Shown: positions 12,541-27,089 of the stretch, piece after piece
Layout: each line of letters opens with the position of its first letter
How positions within the stretch are numbered: position 1 is the stretch's first letter
Program-made: the position numbers and the translations under genes
From: Albifimbria verrucaria
Lineage: Eukaryota; Ascomycota; Sordariomycetes; Hypocreales; Stachybotryaceae
DNA length: 64,000 nucleotides
Reading direction: 5' to 3'
Assembly: GCA_020081605.1 (NCBI GenBank)
Contig: JAHREC010000004.1
Location: 85,608-149,607, forward strand
Notes under the pieces: generated by a model
Database searches by the model: none
Seen by the model: the letters and a program-made list of their open reading frames with translations, nothing else
Told to the model about the DNA's origin: nothing

Positions 12541-15500
12541 AATAATAATTCTTTTAAATAATATTATTAAAGCTATAATAACTTATATAAAAATAGAGAT
12601 TATTATTCTTTTTAATATAAAAAGAATAAGTATTCTTATTAAGCTTTTAAAAAAATAAATAAAGCCTTTAGTTAGTTATTTATTTAACTATTCTTATAAG
12701 TTCTTTAGTTTATTTTATAGTAAGAGATTTATTAATTTATAAAATAGTTTTTTCTTTTTATATATTAATAATATAGTTTATTATTTTATATTTAAATAGA
12801 ATATTTAAATTCTTAAAAGTAAAGATATTTCTAAATACTTAAAATTCTAAGGGTAAAATAGGAAAACCTTTAATAAAGCTTTTCTTATATAATAATATTA
12901 AATTAATCTCTTTTAAGGTTAAGTTATATAGACTATTATATTCTTTTATATAGAATAATTAAAATATTAAGGCTTTACTTATTTATATATATTTAAATTC
13001 TTAAGTTTAATTCTAAAGGCTAAAATAAGTTTAATATTTAATTAAGGTTATAATTAAGAATAATATTAAAGTCTCCTCTAGTCTGAGATTCTTATTAATA
13101 TTAATATATAGATACTTGACCTTTTTAATTCTATTTTTATTATTTATAAGGGTTATAGATACTTATTAAATACTATATATATAGATAAAGAAGTTATTTA
13201 TATTAATTAATTATATAAGTTTTATAATAAATTATTTACATTCTTATTTTCTTATAAATTCCTTATTAATAATATTTATTTTAATATAGTAATTAAAGAT
13301 TTATTTTTATTATTATATTAATCTAGCCTTTAATTAAAACTAAAATAAATAGATAAAATAAGATTCTTAGGGTTAGTTTTAAGGTTAAAAGTAGAGTTAT
13401 TTTCTTATTTATCAACTATTTCCTTAGTATTCTTAGAATACCTTACTCTTGATTTATTTAATAATTACCTTATAATCTTAGGCTATATAACTTTTTTTTA
13501 ATAATAAAAATATTCAATCTTATTAAGATAGCTTATTTTTTAAAACTAAAAGATAAAATTATTTTCTTAATTCTATATTAAAACTATAAAATATAAATAA
13601 TTATTAAATGATCTATTAATATAGGCTTTTATTTTTATTTTTAAAATTTTATTATTTTTATTATTATTAAATAAAATTTATAATATTTTCTTAAATCTTT
13701 AGGATTTTAATATTAATAAAAGCTAATTAATTCTTAATATTCTTCTTTAGCTTAATAAAAGAAAATGAGCTTTTTATTTTTTTATTATTCCTAAGATTAT
13801 ATTTTTTAAGAAATTAAAATAAATATAAAAGTTTTATAAAGATTATTTTTTAAATATTAATATATTATTAAATAATATAGATTTTATAGTTCAAAGAATC
13901 TTAGATTAAAATAATAATTTATTTTTTAAATTTAATTTAATTATTTTAAGGTTTTATTCTCTAATTTTTTAACTATTTAATTTTTGATTATTTATTTAAA
14001 TATTAATTTTATTTTATTCTATATATAATAATAATATATATAGTTAAATATAAAAAGAATCCATTTATCATTTTTTTATATTAATATTTAGCTCTTTAAA
14101 AGTATAGTTTAAATTTTAAAATTAACTATTATATTTTCTTAATATAATAAAATATTTTTAGTTTTAATTTAATTTTTATTCTTTAATTTTAATTTTTATA
14201 ATAAAATAGTTTTTTTTAAAGATTTTTAATGTCTTTAATTATATAATATATTATTATATTATTAATATAAGCTTCTATATTTAATTGCTTTATTTTTATT
14301 ATAAGTAATAAATTAAAATATAATATATCATTACTTTAATATAATTTTAATTATTAAATATTTTATTTTTTAATTTTAAATTTTATAATAAAATAATATT
14401 TTTTTATTTAAAAGTCTTTTAATATTTTTGATTATATAATAATTTATTAAATTATTAATTGAACTTTTATATTTAATTTATAATTAAAATAGATATATTA
14501 TTTATTATGAATTTATTTAATATATATTATAATAATTAAATATATTTTAAATAAAAATATTTTTTTAATTAAATTATTTTTATTATTATTATAATTATAA
14601 TTTAATATTATAATTTTTAAATAAATTATAAAAAAACTTTAAAATTATTATAATAATTATTATATAATAAAAGTTAAATAAAAATAATATAGAATATAAT
14701 TTAAAATTATTATATTTATATTATTAAATTAAAAAAATCTATTTAAGGGTTTATTTATTAGCCTTTAAGTAAGTTTTAAACGATTTTTAAAATTATATAA
14801 TCTATTTTATAGATTAGATATTTTATATTATAGAGTAGATTATTTAAATATATAATAAAGGCTTTTTTATTATAATATTAAAGATAAAATTAAATTCTAT
14901 AAAATTAAAATATAGTATATTTTTAATTTTATAAATAATAAATAAATTAAATAAAAATAATTAATAAACTTAATATATTAATACTTATAAATAATATAAG
15001 AATTATTTAAATATTTATATAAGATTTTAATTATATATATTAATTAATTAAAAGATATTTTTAGAAGAATAATTAAAAAATAATTTATTAAATATAAAAA
15101 TAATAATAAATATAATATTAAATTAATTATTAAAATATAAAAATTATTATTATATATTAAAATTTAATAATAATAATATATTATAAAAGAATGTATAAAT
15201 ATTTAAAGAATAAATTAAAATTTTAATAAATAATTCTATAAAGTCTTAATTATATAATAATTAATTTAAAATATATTGAATATTATTTAATTATTTAGAT
15301 ATAATAGAAAAGTAATAAATATTTAAATAAATAATTAAAAACTTAAAAAATAAAATTTTAATATAATTTAAATAAATTTTAAAAATAAATTCTTATTTTA
15401 ATTTAAAAGTTTTTAAATTTTAAAACTTATATAATTTAATAATTAAAAATATTAAATAAAAAGAATTTAATTTTTATAAAATACTTATTTATATTTTAAT

Positions 15501-16352
15501 TTATTAAATAAATATAATTTTAAAAATAATAAAAATTAGAAATTAAATTTTCTTAAATTACATATAAGAAAAAATATTAAAAATTAATTAATTTCTATAA
15601 ATATTAAAATTATAAAAAATTCTAAAAAGAATTTTAATTTTAATTTAATATTATTAAAAAATAATAAAATTTTAAAAATAAAAATAATTTATTAAAATTA
15701 AAAAAACATTTATATTTAAGTTTTTTATTAAAATATAAATAAAAAGTTTAATTATTATTTATATTTTTAAGCTTAAAATAAATTTTAAAAAATAATTTTA
15801 TATTTTAATTTTTAAAAATATATAATTTTAATAAATAATTTAAAAACTTATATAATTTAAGATTTTAAAATCTTAATTAAATAAGCTAATAATAAAATAT
15901 TTTAAATCATTAAAAAATAATTAATAATAAAAGATTAATTCTAATTTTATTTTTAAAATTAATTTTAAGAATTTTATTTTATATATATTTTACTCAAAAT
16001 TAAAATTTATATTAATATATTTTTTAAATTATATTTCATATTATAAAGAATATATTTTATTATATATAATATACTTATAATTTAAAACTATTAAGAAAAA
16101 TTTTATAATATAAAAAAACCTTATTTTAAATAAATTTATTTATAATAAAACTTTAATTTATATTTATATTAAAATCTTAGTTATTAATATAATTTTTAAG
16201 TTTAACTATATTTAAAAAAGATTATATTTAGAATAGTATATTAATATTAATAAATATATTAATATTTAAAAGCTTAATATAAATATAATATAAAGCTATA
16301 ATAAGTCTATAGCTAAAATAGCTAGTTTATAGTTTTTTAAAATTATATAGAG

Positions 16353-16480
16353 TAGGCTCCTTAAGATAAAAGAGATAATAATTATAATAATAATTTTATT
16401 TATTATTTAGAAGTATTAAGGGTAGAATAATAGAGTATTAAATATAGATTTATATATTATATAATCTTAAGAAGCCTTTT
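16353..16480 (-). repeat. More mutated member of the inverted pair with 6,970-7,145
   Basis: The plus strand reads TATAGAGTAGGCTCCTTAAG, AAGGGTAGAATAATAGAG and a TATATTATATAATCTTAAG block, matching the reverse complement of 6,970-7,145 with RIP-type changes and an internal deletion. Confidence 0.65.
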
Positions 16481-19400
16481 TTTTTCCTATATAATCTTAT
16501 TATTAAATATATAATTCTTTATATTAATAAATATTTATTAATAGTTTTATATTATATTTCTTCTTAAGCTTAAATAGTTAATTAATTTATAGATTATTTT
16601 TAAATATTATTTTATATATTATTTATTTATAATAATTTTATTTAATTTTATAATAACTTTTTATAAATTTATATTTTAGATTCTTTATATAATAATAATA
16701 AAAGTAATAATAATATTAATATTATTATAAATTTATAATATTTTTATAATTTCTCTTATTTAAATTTATATTATATATATTACTTTCTTTTAAATATAAC
16801 TTTATTTTTATTTTATTTTATTATAATTCTTCTTTTAAATAAAAAAATTCTACTTTTATTTTTAATATATTCTTTATTAATAAAAAGCTTATTAAAATTA
16901 ATAAAGATATAATTATAATTAATATATTAATATTTTTATTGATATATAATAAATTTAATATATATTTTATAAAATATACTTTTTATTAATATATAATAAG
17001 TTTAGTTTATATTTTATAGAATATATTTTATATACATAGAATTTAATATTTTAAAATTTATTAATATTTAATATAATTAATTATATATATTTTATTTTTA
17101 ATATAAAAATAATTTATAAATTAACTTTTAAATAATTTTAATTATTTTTAATCATTTATTATATATTAAAATACATAAACTTTATATTATTATAAACTTT
17201 CTTAAAATATACTATATTAATTTATTTTATTAATTTTTTATTTTAATTGAAAATATAATTATTAATTTTATTTTTAAAATTAAAGAATATATATATTAAA
17301 AATTAAATAAATATTTATAAATTTATATTTTATATTTTATTTAAATTTATTATAAACTTATTAATTATCAAACTCTGATTAAATTAATAGATTATTTTTT
17401 TAGAAAATAATATATTTAATATTTAAAATTAACTTAAAGATTTTTTATTATTATATTTGTATTAAATATAATAGGTAATTATAATATTATTATATTTTTA
17501 TTATCTCTTATTATATAAATAAAATAAAACCTTAATTAAAAAAATTATTTAAATTTTTAAGATTATTAAAAAGATTAAAAAAGTTAAATTAATTTAAAAT
17601 AGGAGTAAATAAAAATAAAACTAGCTTTATTATAAATATAATAAATTTATATTTTTAAATTTATAATTATCTTTAAAAGATTAATAGTTTTTAATTTTTT
17701 AAAAATTAAAAATACATATTATTTATTATTTAAATCTATTTTATTTTTTTTTTTCATTTTATTAATTTTTTAATTTAAAATCTTTATTTTTTATTATATA
17801 TTATAATTATTTATTATAATATTTTTATTATAATTTATAATATATAAATCTAAGAATATTTTTATATTATTATATTATATATTATATAATTATATAAATA
17901 TAATTTTATTTTATTAAAAACTAATATTATTTTAAATAATTTATTTAAAATAATTTATAAATAATTACTTTAATTTTATATAAATAGAAAAAACTATATT
18001 AAATTAAATATAATAATATAATATTTTTAAATTAGCTTTATATATATATATTATTATAAATTAAAATAATCTACTCTATATTATAAAATATTTAATATAT
18101 AAAATAGAGTATATAATCTTAATAATTTCCCAGAGTTAGCTTAGAGGCTTATAAATAAAACCCTAAGCTTATAAGCTTTACTCTTATAATATATCTATAA
18201 ATATAACCACCTTATACTATATTTTATACTATCTTTATTCAACTCTCTCTATAGAGTAATTACTATAATAATTCTAAAGCTTCTCTATTTAATTATATAA
18301 AGATAAAATTATTAAATTATCGCTATAGCACTAGTAATAATAAGTTAATTAAGATTATAGTCTTAATTAAAAATATATTTAATTCTTTAATATATATATT
18401 TAATAAATTAATAATAAATAATATATTTATTTTAAATTAAATATTCTAAAAATATTAATATATTAAATAAAATATGTTTATAATATATATATAAATAATA
18501 ATATATTATAAAGTAATAGATAAATATTAAAATATAATAAATATAGATTAAGTCCCTTAATAAAAAGTTATTATAATTAATTTTATAATATTTCCTTTAA
18601 ATTAAATTTATAGAGTTTTAATTAAAGATTTAAAATTATATATAAATTAATTTTTCTATAATAATAAAAGATTTTTTAAATATTATAAATTTATTAATAG
18701 ATTATAAATTATTATATATAATTATAATTAATTTTTAAAAAAGTTTATTATATATAAAAAAATATAAAATTAAAAATAATTAAAGAATTTAATTATAATA
18801 TTATAAATTCCTTAGTAATATTATAAGATTAATTTTTAAAAGTAATAATATAATTTATAAAGTTTTTAATAATAATAAATTTGTAAGTTTAATTTAATAA
18901 TATAATAATATATATATACCTTAAAGAATCTAAAAATATGTTAAGAAATTAAAATAAAATTTCAATAATTATTTTAATTTATTTTAAATAATAAACTATT
19001 TATTATTAATTATTATTTAAATATATTATAATTAAAAAATTAAAGCTTCAAAATATAACTTATATTAATATAAAAATTAATATATTAAAATATTAATTAT
19101 TTATTATTTAATCTTTAATAATAAAAAGATTAAAAATATTTAAAAATATATTTTTCTTTTTAAAAAAAACTATATAATACTTATTTATTTTTATTTTATA
19201 TAATATATATTAAATATTAAAATAGAAATCTAAGATTATATTTTTATTATTATTTTTATATATATTAAGAATTTAATATTTAATTATTAATAATTATAGA
19301 AATTAAATTCTTATAATATTTTATTAAATTATATTATTTAATAAATTTAAATAATATTTAAAAATATTTATTTCCTTAAAGATTTTTAATAATTTAACTT

Positions 19401-20179
19401 TGTATATTTTATATTTTTTATTTTATTTAGGTAATTAATAATTATAATATAAATATATATATATAAGATTTTAATTTTAAAATTAAATTTTTCATATTAT
19501 ATATTAAAACTATATTTATATTATATTATTATAAAATAAATATTTAATTATACTTTTTAATAAATTTAATAAAAATTATTAATATTTTAATAATATATAA
19601 TAAATTATTAATTTTATTTTATAATATATTTAATATAATAATATATATATTATTTAAAGCTATTTAAATAATTAATAAAATTATTAATTATTAATTATTT
19701 CTTTCTTAATAAAAATATATAAGATTATATTGATAGTTTAATTTATTTATTTTATATATATATTTTTATAGAATCTATAAATAAATTTTAAATCAATTAT
19801 ATTATTTTTTTAAAATAAAATATTTAATAAAATTAAAATATTATATTAATTAATTTAACTAAAAATAATATATTTTATATAAATAATATAAAAGAATTTA
19901 TTTTATTTTATAATTATAAGTTGAAAATCATAATTTCTTATATTATATTAATAAGTTTTTAATTAATTATATTAACTTTTATAATAGAATCTTTATTAAA
20001 TTTAAAATATTATAATAAATAATTAATATAATAATAATATATTTTATATAAATTATATAAAGAATTACTCTTTATTTTATAATTTTAATTTAAATATAAT
20101 AATCTTTATTATTTAACTTTAAATAAATTAAAGTTTATAAATAATATTAAAGTTATTTTAATTATATATATATTTAAAT

Positions 20180-21470
20180 TATATTTATAAATGTCTTTAT
20201 ATATTATTATATATTATATTTAATGTCAATTAAATTATAAATATAATATTAGAAATATTTATATAATATAATATAATTTTTAACCTATTTATATTAATAT
20301 AAATTTAATAATAAATCTCCTTAAATATACTTTATATATTCTATTAATTATAATCTTTTATTATTATTAACTTCTTATTATAGCTAGCTTTAGAATATTA
20401 TTTTTTTAATCTAGCTTATTTATATTTAAATTTAATATTATTATAAATTAATAATAATCTAGAAATATATTATATCAAAATATAAGCTTAATTTATTATT
20501 ATTAAAGATTAATTTATATTCTTTAAGCTTATTATTTATTTTTTAATATTAAGCTTATAAATATTAATATTAAAGAGATATTAATATAAAAATAAATAAT
20601 AAGAGTTTAATAAATTATAAATCTATTATATTAATATTATAGTTTTTTTAAATATAGATTTATTATAAATAAAAGTGATTAAGCTAAGTTTTAATAATAA
20701 ATAAATATTATTAAAATATAAATTTAATTCTTTTAATATTTATTAAATAAAGCTTACATTCTTTATTATAAACTTAAATTAAAGAATTATATATTTAATA
20801 AATATTATATTATATATTTATACTTTAAAGCTATTAAATAATAATTAATATTTAATATCTTCTATTTATTATATTAAAAGTATTTAATATCAAATCTTTA
20901 ATATTAATATTCTTAATTAAACTAAATTATTTATAATAATAAAAGTTAAATTAATTTTTATTATTTATAAAATATTCTTAAAATTTATTTTATATTAATA
21001 ATATTTATTAAATATATTAATTAACTTTAATAAATTAAAATAATATTTTAATTTTTATATTTTAATTATTATTAAGAGGATAAAATATTAATTATTATAA
21101 TAAAAAGTTTATATTTAATAGAAATATTAATAATAATATAATAATTAAATATAATTATATTAATTATAATAAAGTAGAAATATAATATTTTATTATATAA
21201 TTATATTAAAATAGAGATTTATTATTATATTATCTTTTATAAATATATATATTAATATATTTAATATAATTATATATATATAAATAATAATATTAATATA
21301 AATAAAATTACTTTTATTTATATAATTATAATATTATTTATTATAAATATATTTATTAAATTATTTTAAATATTTATAAATATATTTACTTTAATAATTA
21401 TATTATTAATTATTATTAAGCTTTTATTATAAAAGCTTTAAAAATAATTAAAAAAGATTTCTTAAAGAAA
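20180..21470 (+). repeat. 1.3 kb repeat copy B, heavily mutated
   Basis: Direct repeat of 8,570-9,990 in the same orientation. Nearly every G or C kept in copy A is A or T here. It shows that the longer repeats of this block were RIP substrates and that mutation load differs between copies. Confidence 0.65.
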
Positions 21471-24408
21471 TTATATAAATATTAATTATATTATAATTAT
21501 ATAATATATTTTAAATATTAATAAAGAATTTAAATTTATATTTCTTTTTAATATATAATAGAAATAAAAATATATAAAAATAAATATATAAGAATTTTAA
21601 ATAAGAATTTTATAATTTATAGTATAAATTATTTATAAATTATTAATTATTTATTAATATATAATTTTTATTATATAAATATATAATTATTATTATATTA
21701 ATATATAATTATTATTATATTAATATATTATTATTATAATATTATTTTTATTATAAATGTTAATTTATTTTAAAAATTCATAATCTTATATTTAATTTGA
21801 TAAATTAAATATATTATAATAAAAATATTAATAAATTTTATAATAATAAATAATAATATATTATTAAATATCATTTAATAATATAATAATAATTTAAAGA
21901 TTATTCTTTTTATATTATAATTAGAATTAAAAATAATATAAATAAAAAAATAATATTAATTTTATATTATATAAAAATATTTTTTTTAAATAAATTTAAA
22001 ACTAATAAATTATTAATAAAAATATTCTTATTTTATATAAAAAAATAATAAAATTTTAATAAAAAAATAAAAATAATCTTTATTATATTAAATATAATAA
22101 ATTAATTATATTATTAATTTAATATAAATATATCATTAATTTAATATAAATATATTTAATTTATAGAATAATAATGTAATAACTATTTCTATATTTTATA
22201 ATATATATTTATAAATAATATATATAAAATTCTAAATAAATAATAATAAAATAAAAATATAAAAATATAATATATATATTTTATAAATATATAATAGAAC
22301 TATTATTATTATTATTATAAATAGAAATAATATTTTTATTATAAATAGAAATAATATTATTTTTCTAAATAGAAATTTCCAAGATATTTAATATAATTAT
22401 TTATATTTATAATATTAAAATTTAATTTAAAAATATGAAATAAAAGAAATAATATTATAAAATATTTAATAATAAATAAAATATATAAATTAATAATAAT
22501 AAAGAACTTTTAAAGTATAAATATTTAATATTTAATAATTTTCTAAGATTAAATTAAATATAAATAAATAATATTTAAGAATATTAAAGTTTCTTAAATT
22601 ATATATTTTTCTTTTATTTTATTTCTTTAATAAAATTAATTTTAATTTATTTATAATTTTAAAGATTTAAATAATATTCATATAAGAAATTCTTTTTATA
22701 TAATAATTATAATAAAAATTAAATATTTAATAAATATATTTATATTTTTATATATTAATTTTTAAATATTAAAACTTTCTTAAATAAATATTAATAGAAT
22801 AAATTAAATATTTTATTATAAAAGAATATATTATTCTTAGATTATTATTTTACTTTCTAAAATACTTAAAAAAATATTTTAATTTTAAAATATTATAAAT
22901 TAATTTATAAAAGTATAATTTAAATAATAGAAAATATTATTATAGAAGAATAATATAAATAATTAATATATATTAAATAATATAAATATTAAAAAAGTAA
23001 AATAGCATATTTAAAGGTAAAAATTAAATTATATAATAGAAATTAACTATTCTATAATTTAAATAAATAAAATTTAATTTATATATTATGAAAAGTAATT
23101 TTAAAGTTTAATTTTATATTAATTATAAATTTATAAATATTTATTATTTTTTTAAATTAATAAAATAAGAGAACTTTCTTTAAATATTATAAAAATTATT
23201 TATTATTAAAAGATTCTATATAAATATTTAAAAATATATAAAAGTATATATATAAGAAATCTATTATTTTACTATATTTTATTATACTTTTCTAATTTTA
23301 TATTACTTTTTATTAACTTTTAATAAAATATAAATATTAAGGATTTTAAAAATATCTTAAATTTTCTAAAATAATTCTTAAATATATAAAGAGTTTCTAA
23401 GTTATTTAAAAATTTATATAATAATATATAATTAATTAGAAAGTTATTTAAAACTATATTATATATTACTCTATATATTAAAACTTTTATAAAATTTTTA
23501 AAAGCTTTTAAATATTCTATATAGCTTTAAAGCCTTTAAAAAATACTTTATTAATAAATATTATTAAATTATATAAATAAAAGAGATAATATTAATTTAA
23601 TTATTAAATTTTAGTTTATTTAATTAAATATTTATATAGATTAATAAATATAATTATAATAATTTAAATATATTTAATATGATTTATATTAATTATTTAA
23701 ACTATATAGCTATTTTTATATTAATTTAATAAATATTTATAAATTTATAATAAATACAATAATAAATTATTTAAATTTTTATTATAACTCTTTATATTAT
23801 TAATAATTAAAGTTAAATATTAATATAAAAGTTATAAAAATAATATATATATTATAATATATTATTTAATTTATTAAATTTATTAAATATATATTATTAT
23901 ATATTATTAAGTTTATTAATTTTATTTAATATATAATAACTATAAATTAATTTTAATAAATATTATAAATTTCTAATTTATATAAAAATAAATTAATAAG
24001 AAATTAATATAAATAATAATAATAAAATAATTATTTTTTAAATTATATATATTTAATTCTAAAGATATTTTATATATTTACTTTAGTATTTTATATAAGC
24101 TTTAAATATATAAAGAAAATAGGATTTATTAATAAAAATCTTAATATTTATAAAAGAATATTATTTTATTTAATAGTTAATATTAGATATTATTTATAAT
24201 ATATTAGAATCTAGAAAAATATATTATATTATTATTATTATTATATTATTTAATCTTTTAAATAAGCTTGTATATAATAATATTTAATTTTAAGATTTTA
24301 AATTCTATATAATATTTATTTTAATTTAAATTATATAGCTTTTTATTATTTTTAATTTTAAATAATTAAAAATATAACTATTATATATTAAATATTAATA
24401 TTATATAG

Positions 24409-24808
24409 AGAAGTAATAAGTATACTATAGTATTTTATTTTTAATAAATATATTATAAAGAATTTTAATTTTAATCTTTATAGTTTTCTTAGAGATTTAT
24501 AATAACTTAAGATATATAAGTATTTATAATCTTACTAAGGTATTTCTTTTCTTTACTTTCGTTAAAGCTTATTTTAAATAAAAGAATAAATATAGAACAT
24601 ATCTAGAGAACTATATAAGTAGGGTTTATATAATAAATTATATTATTATTATTTTTATTTATTTTTTATAGATTTATTTAAACTATTAATTGCTTTTTTA
24701 TATATGTAAATCTTTAGAACTTATTAAAATTACCCTATAGTTATAATATACCTAATAAAAATAATATATTAAAGAAAATACTATAATATATTTAATACTT
24801 TTTATTAT
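24409..24808 (-). mobile_element. TIR element, copy 3, inverted and internally deleted
   Basis: The left end reads AGTAATAAGTATACTATAGT and the right end, reverse-complemented, reads AATAATAT-like TIR followed by CTATAGGGTAATTTTAATAA, matching the left half of the copy at 26.5 kb. The element therefore lies in opposite orientation and is about 150 bp shorter; the first 25 bp of TIR runs straight into sequence that is internal in copy 1 (AATATATTATAAAGAATT). Confidence 0.65.
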
Positions 24809-26522
24809 ATATATTTCTTAGCTTTCTTCTATAATAAAATTTTAAATTTTAAAATATATTTAATTTTAAAGAAATATATTATTAAATATATAATTCATAT
24901 TATTATTAATTTATTAAAACTTATTTTTATTTATTTATTTTATTAATAATTATTATTATATTTATTTATTAATTTATTATATTTATTTATTTATTTATTA
25001 TATATATTATATATATATTTTAACAATATTATTTTATTTAATATAATTAAAATATTATATTTTAAATTTTTATTATTAGTTAATAATTTATTATATATTT
25101 AATAAATTTATTATTCTTTAATTTTTAAAGATTAATTAATTTCTTTATTTATAATTAAATTTTAATATATATATATATAATATATATATAATAAAATTAT
25201 AAATTAAACTTAAATTATTAATTATAAATAGATTTTAATTATATTATTTATTTATTATTAAAAGTATATTTCAATTATTATAATAAGTAATATAATTTAT
25301 TATAAAATATATATTTAATTATTAATTATTTAATTTTATATTATTTCTATTTTTAAATTAATTAATTATATAAATTAAAAATATGATATTCTATTATTAA
25401 ATATATATAAATATTAAGCTTTTAAAGTTTTTTAATAATTTAATTCTAAAGATTCTTTTTTCTAATTATATTAAAATTAAATAATTTTAATATAAATATA
25501 TATATATTATATAATTAACTTTAATATTTAATCTTTTATATAATATATTAAAAATATTTTTATATTATATTATTATAGAAACTATATATAATTAAATTTT
25601 ATATATATATATATTTAATAAAGTAATATAATAATTCTATATTATTTATAATTAATTAAAATTTAAAAATAAGTAATTTTAATATTATATTTAAAATATA
25701 ATATAAATATTATTTAAAATTATTTATATTATTAATATAATTTCTATATATTATTATATTCATTTAAATATTAATTAAATTTATTATAAATTAAAGATTT
25801 ATTATTATAAATCTTAAATTTATTTTTAATTATAATTAAAACTAATTATTTTTTAAATTATTTATTTAATTATAATTAATAGTTTAAAAGTTTTTTATTT
25901 AATTTATTATATATACTATATTCTAAGATTAATATTTGTTTTTAATAGTTTATATATAATTATAAAAAATATATTATATAAATTATAAATTTTTAATTAA
26001 AGGTATTTTATATTAATAATATTAATAAAAAGCTAATTATTAAATTAATTAATTATTTTAAAAATATATTAAATAATATAAAACCTTTTAATTTTAATTA
26101 TTAATATTGTTCTATTATATTATCTTTATAATCTCTAATATATAATTTTATTTTTAAATATATTTTAAGGAAATCTATTTAATATATATTTTATAAATTC
26201 TTTATTAAAAATTATTTATTATATATTATATTTAATATATTATAAAGAAGAAAGAAGAGATATTTAATTTAAATAAAATCCTTAGGTTATTAAGCTAAAA
26301 GATTTATTAATATTTAATAATTATTAAATATTATCTCTTATATTATTATATAACTAGGAGAGCTTAAAGTATATAGAATAATATTTATATTATTAAAAAC
26401 TTATATAATATAATATATAATATATATAATATTATAATATATATATATAATTATAGATTTTACTCTATATTTAAAATAATTTTAATATTTCTTTATTATT
26501 AAAATTTAAATAGTTTAAAAGA

Positions 26523-27089
26523 GAAATAATAAGTATACTATAGTATTTTATTAAGTATACTATTTTTACTAAATATATTATAACTATAGGGTAATTCTAA
26601 TAAGTATTAAAGATTTTCTATATATAAAAGAAGAAATTAATAATATAAATAAATTTATAAAAAATAGATAATAATGATAATATATAATTAATTATATAAA
26701 CCTTATTTATATAGTTTCTTAGATATTCTCTATATTTATTCTCTTATTATAAATAACCTTTAAAAAAGTAAAAAAAAGAGATATCTTAACTTAATAAGAT
26801 TATAAATATTTATCTATTTTAATCTATTATAAATCTCTAATAAAACTAGAAAAACTAATATTAAAATCTTTATAATATATTTATTAGAAATATTATAATA
26901 TATAATTTTTCTTTTTTAAAAGCTATTTTATTAAATTTTATATTTATTTTTTAAATATTTATCTATTTATAGAAAGTAATTTCTATCTTTCTTAAAAAAA
27001 CTATAAGAGGTATTTTATTAGTTAAATATATAATATATTTAGTAATTATAGCATATTTAATAAAATATTATAATATGTTTATTATTTCT
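26523..27089 (+). mobile_element. TIR element, copy 2, full length, RIP-mutated
   Basis: The ends read AATAAGTATACTATAGTATT and its inverted counterpart near 27,050-27,085. The interior is colinear with copy 1 over its whole length, including the AACTATAG-G-TAATTCT block near the left end and the AAGAGGTATTTTATTAGT block near the right end. Differences from copy 1 are mainly G-to-A and C-to-T. It is non-coding. Confidence 0.75.
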
